Assembly (NCBI GenBank): GCA_903911455.1
Contig: CAIWDQ010000308.1
Coordinates: 1 to 6,945, forward strand
Reading direction: 5' to 3'
Origin: an uncultured bacterium
Lineage (GTDB): Bacteria > Bacteroidota > Bacteroidia > Bacteroidales > JACABE01
Length of the DNA stretch: 6,945 nucleotides
Below the pieces are notes generated by a model, which had not been told where the DNA came from, did no database searches, and worked only from the letters and a program-made list of their open reading frames with translations. Every line of letters begins with the position of its first letter. The stretch's first letter is position 1. Of the stretch, positions 5,125-6,945 are shown piece after piece. The translations under genes and the position numbers were made by a program.

Positions 5125-5850
5125 TTAATCAGCCCTGTATTCTTTTTTCTTTATCCAGATAGGTTTTTCGTTAGGCTTAATAGCAATAATATCAATAGGA
5201 CCACCTACAGTTTTTTCTTTCTGTTGAAAGCGCATGGTCTCAATTGTTGTTCTTATCGCGTAAAGCGCAAAATCAATAGCATCCTGCAATGTCAAAAAAT
5301 TCCATGGGATAGGAACAGCAGGTAAATCAATCCAATCTACATTGTTTAATACTTTAATATTCTGGATGATTCTTGTCAATACTTCAGTTTCACCACCCCA
5401 GTTAGCACCATATTGCACAGTATTATTAAAATAATTTACTCTATTTGTAATCCCCTGACTGATATCTAAAATATAGACATGTTGAACCGAAATACCATTT
5501 TCCATCTTATAGCCTGCCGTATAAAAGTTAACTTTCGGGCGATTGTATTTTGCACCAAAGAAATCATGAAGTAATTCAGGTATCTGATCAATCTCAGTCT
5601 CGTTAGTAATCTTTTCTTCAATAAAACGATTAATAAATCCAGAAATCGGAATACCATTAATATCAGCAGCATTAAAAGTACCTAATCCGAATTTATCTTT
5701 GATAACAAAAACTTTGTTGTTAGAATCAGAAGCAGTTATAGAATGAAACATTTGTTGTTCACCCAATTTATTCGACCAGTTAAGGGTTAAGCGACTATCT
5801 CCAGCAATAATAATTCCCTCAGGAACATAAAGAGTTACGAGTAATGACAT
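5125..5850 (-). CDS. Proteasome/Anbu-like Ntn-hydrolase, N-terminal Ser
   Basis: The 241-residue product looks like a stand-alone member of the proteasome-type N-terminal nucleophile hydrolases, near Anbu (bacterial proteasome-related peptidase) in length and form. Removal of Met1, expected before Ser2, would expose Ser as nucleophile. In mature numbering G11, D17, S18, R19 and T21 (EGIIIAGDSRLT) then coincide without gaps with proteasome beta positions, including catalytic Asp17. KVFVIKDKFGLGT (46-58) would supply the catalytic Lys33 equivalent as K46, after about 12 inserted residues. YGANWGGE (147-154), the helix TLQDAIDFALYAIRT (187-201) and TVGGPIDIIAI (214-224) match the expected later fold elements, although Asp166 and Ser169 seem replaced by Glu212 and Val215. 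There is no signal peptide or propeptide, so it is cytoplasmic. The BASS transporter lies 93 bp upstream on the same strand. Peptidase activity and substrate are inference. Confidence 0.72.
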   Translation of the reverse strand: MSLLVTLYVPEGIIIAGDSRLTLNWSNKLGEQQMFHSITASDSNNKVFVIKDKFGLGTFNAADINGIPISGFINRFIEEKITNETEIDQIPELLHDFFGAKYNRPKVNFYTAGYKMENGISVQHVYILDISQGITNRVNYFNNTVQYGANWGGETEVLTRIIQNIKVLNNVDWIDLPAVPIPWNFLTLQDAIDFALYAIRTTIETMRFQQKEKTVGGPIDIIAIKPNEKPIWIKKKEYRAD

Positions 5851-5909
5851 ATATTAATATTTAGTTTAGTTTAAAAATAGAATTAGCTTTAATAAGTATT
5901 ATAATGTAG

Positions 5910-5938
5910 AATCTTTAATTTTATTATTAATAAAGATT
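5910..5938 (-). terminator. Weak hairpin after the BASS transporter stop
   Basis: On the minus strand, AATCTTTA (5938-5931) pairs with TAAAGATT (5917-5910) around a 13-nt AT-only loop, starting about 5 nt past the transporter stop. No U-tract follows, so it may attenuate rather than end transcription, and read-through into the Ntn-hydrolase gene is possible. Confidence 0.3.
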
Positions 5939-5943
5939 TTGTT

Positions 5944-6852
5944 TTACGATTTAAAATCTGAGAAAATTTTAACTCCGTGCGATTTTTTTATAATAATACT
6001 ATAAATAATAGCAGTCCAGAAGGAAAACATGGCATATATTAAAGATGGTTTTACCATATCCTGATTTTGTAACAATGTACCGGCAACTAAAAAAGCAAGA
6101 GTTGTATTAAGTACAGCAGCCTCTATGCCTATTGTATAAGAGTTCTTAATACCAAGTTTTGTTATTCTTCCCAAAGTAAAACCCCATGTCAGGCACGATA
6201 CATTTAATAAAAATGCATAAGGCAATATGTTTAACACTTGTTTCATAGTAATCCCTGAACCACCATGATGCGAGCCTGCAAAGAATTTAATTATAAAGAC
6301 AATAGCTAAAGCAACAATTAATAAATATTTTAAAGGTTTCTGTGTTTTAATGGCAAATTCAGGTTTAAATGATCTAATCATTACCCCAATTGAAGCAGGA
6401 ATAATCGTTACCATAAATATCTGGATTATAGTTTGGATATACGACAAATGTATTTCGGTAGTCCTACCATAATAAAACCATAATGTTAGATTAACGATAA
6501 AAGGTATCGAAAATAATGTAAGAATACTATTAATAGATGTAAATGTTATTGATAATGCAACATTTCCTTTAAAAAAATAAGTTAAAAGCCCTGATGTTGT
6601 TCCTCCCGGTGAAGTGGCAAGTATTACCAAACCAACTTTCAATGGTAATGACATATGTGAGAAATATGAAATTACAAAAGCGATAATTGGCAATACTATT
6701 AACTGAGATGATAAGCCGATGGCAAGTGCTCTTGGATGTAAAAATAAATCTTTAAAACTTTGATAAGTCAAAGATAAACCAACACCCAACATGATGAATG
6801 CAAGAACAATACTTATCAATAGGTCAATGTATGTATATGTTGGTAATACCAT
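5944..6852 (-). CDS. Bile acid:sodium symporter family (BASS/SBF) transporter
   Basis: The 302-residue protein is an inner-membrane secondary transporter of the bile acid:sodium symporter (SBF) family, at the normal length for a ten-helix member. Hydrophobic helices cover most of the chain, from about 9-30 through 270-287. Family signatures are ATSPGGTTSGLLTYFFKG (79-96) followed by NVALSITFTSINSILTLFSIP (97-117), and the second crossover GIEAAVLNTTLAFLVAG (242-258). These two broken helices form the sodium and substrate site in known structures. Bacterial members carry many organic anions (pantoate, pyruvate-like acids, bile acids), so bile acid transport should not be assumed. A His/Gly-rich loop (GSHHGGSG, 193-200) is a local oddity. 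The ATG at 6852 follows an exact promoter box. It may be co-transcribed with the downstream Ntn-hydrolase gene. Confidence 0.92.
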   Translation of the reverse strand: MVLPTYTYIDLLISIVLAFIMLGVGLSLTYQSFKDLFLHPRALAIGLSSQLIVLPIIAFVISYFSHMSLPLKVGLVILATSPGGTTSGLLTYFFKGNVALSITFTSINSILTLFSIPFIVNLTLWFYYGRTTEIHLSYIQTIIQIFMVTIIPASIGVMIRSFKPEFAIKTQKPLKYLLIVALAIVFIIKFFAGSHHGGSGITMKQVLNILPYAFLLNVSCLTWGFTLGRITKLGIKNSYTIGIEAAVLNTTLAFLVAGTLLQNQDMVKPSLIYAMFSFWTAIIYSIIIKKSHGVKIFSDFKS

Positions 6853-6866
6853 GCTTAAATTTTATT

Positions 6867-6874
6867 CAAAGATA
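6867..6874 (-). promoter_or_regulatory. Candidate -7 box for the BASS transporter
   Basis: Read on the minus strand, TATCTTTG is an exact TAnnTTTG match, with a partial -33 element (TTTT) about 18-19 nt upstream, the best-spaced pair in the window. The predicted start near 6861 leaves a leader of only 8-9 nt. The remaining 6875-6945 is AT-rich with no gene visible. Confidence 0.5.
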
Positions 6875-6945
6875 CTACTAATTTATATTATTAAAATTTA
6901 TTTTTTCGTTAAGAATTTAAATCTCTTCTTTTTTTGCTATTGAGA

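Noticed and set aside
5083..5325. Plus-strand 80-codon frame across the convergent junction
   Set aside because: It overlaps the ends of two supported genes in other frames and has no promoter or start signal.
5125..5850. Bile salt hydrolase (choloylglycine hydrolase) next to a bile acid transporter
   Set aside because: That family starts with a Cys nucleophile and is about 320-340 residues. This protein starts MS, has 241 residues and carries the proteasome-type GDSR motif.

Overview
The window looks like chromosomal DNA of a Bacteroidota member. It is AT-rich, shows no convincing Shine-Dalgarno sites, and has exact matches to the Bacteroidota -7 promoter box TAnnTTTG upstream of four of the six genes. 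The gene families also fit: a GT4 glycosyltransferase with an HddA-type sugar kinase, a DUF4337 membrane protein, and a secreted protein whose signal peptide ends in the residues YSQ. I saw no rRNA, tRNA, insertion sequence, integrase, CRISPR array or recognisable defence system.

Layout. Bases 1-528 hold a tandem array of a 41-bp unit carrying a perfect 16-bp palindrome, then a non-coding stretch ending in three abutting small hairpins. Bases 529-2690 (minus strand) are a two-gene surface-sugar operon: a GT4 glycosyltransferase translationally coupled by a 4-bp ATGA overlap to a heptose-7-phosphate kinase (hddA). The divergent spacer 2691-2960 holds both promoters, a 13-bp-stem hairpin, and two inverted four-copy heptamer arrays about 100 bp apart. 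Bases 2961-3506 (plus) encode a DUF4337 protein. The non-coding stretch 3507-3967 holds a second 41-bp-period tandem array, unrelated in sequence to the first but also hairpin-bearing. Bases 3968-5116 (plus) encode a very AT-rich secreted protein with YD-like repeats and a probable TonB-C-like end. It converges, with only 8 bp between stops, on a minus-strand pair: a proteasome/Anbu-like Ntn-hydrolase (5125-5850) and, upstream of it, a bile acid:sodium symporter family (BASS) transporter (5944-6852).

How the parts relate. Only the glycosyltransferase-HddA pair forms a clear functional unit: HddA would supply an activated-heptose precursor, and the transferase would use a sugar nucleotide for envelope glycan assembly. 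The BASS transporter and the Ntn-hydrolase share a strand and may be co-transcribed, but no functional link is visible. The most unusual content is the repeats (two unrelated palindromic arrays sharing an exact 41-bp period, plus the inverted heptamer arrays) and the Ntn-hydrolase, whose Ser2, Asp18 and Arg20 align without gaps on the proteasome beta-subunit active-site strand. None of this amounts to a demonstrated new system.
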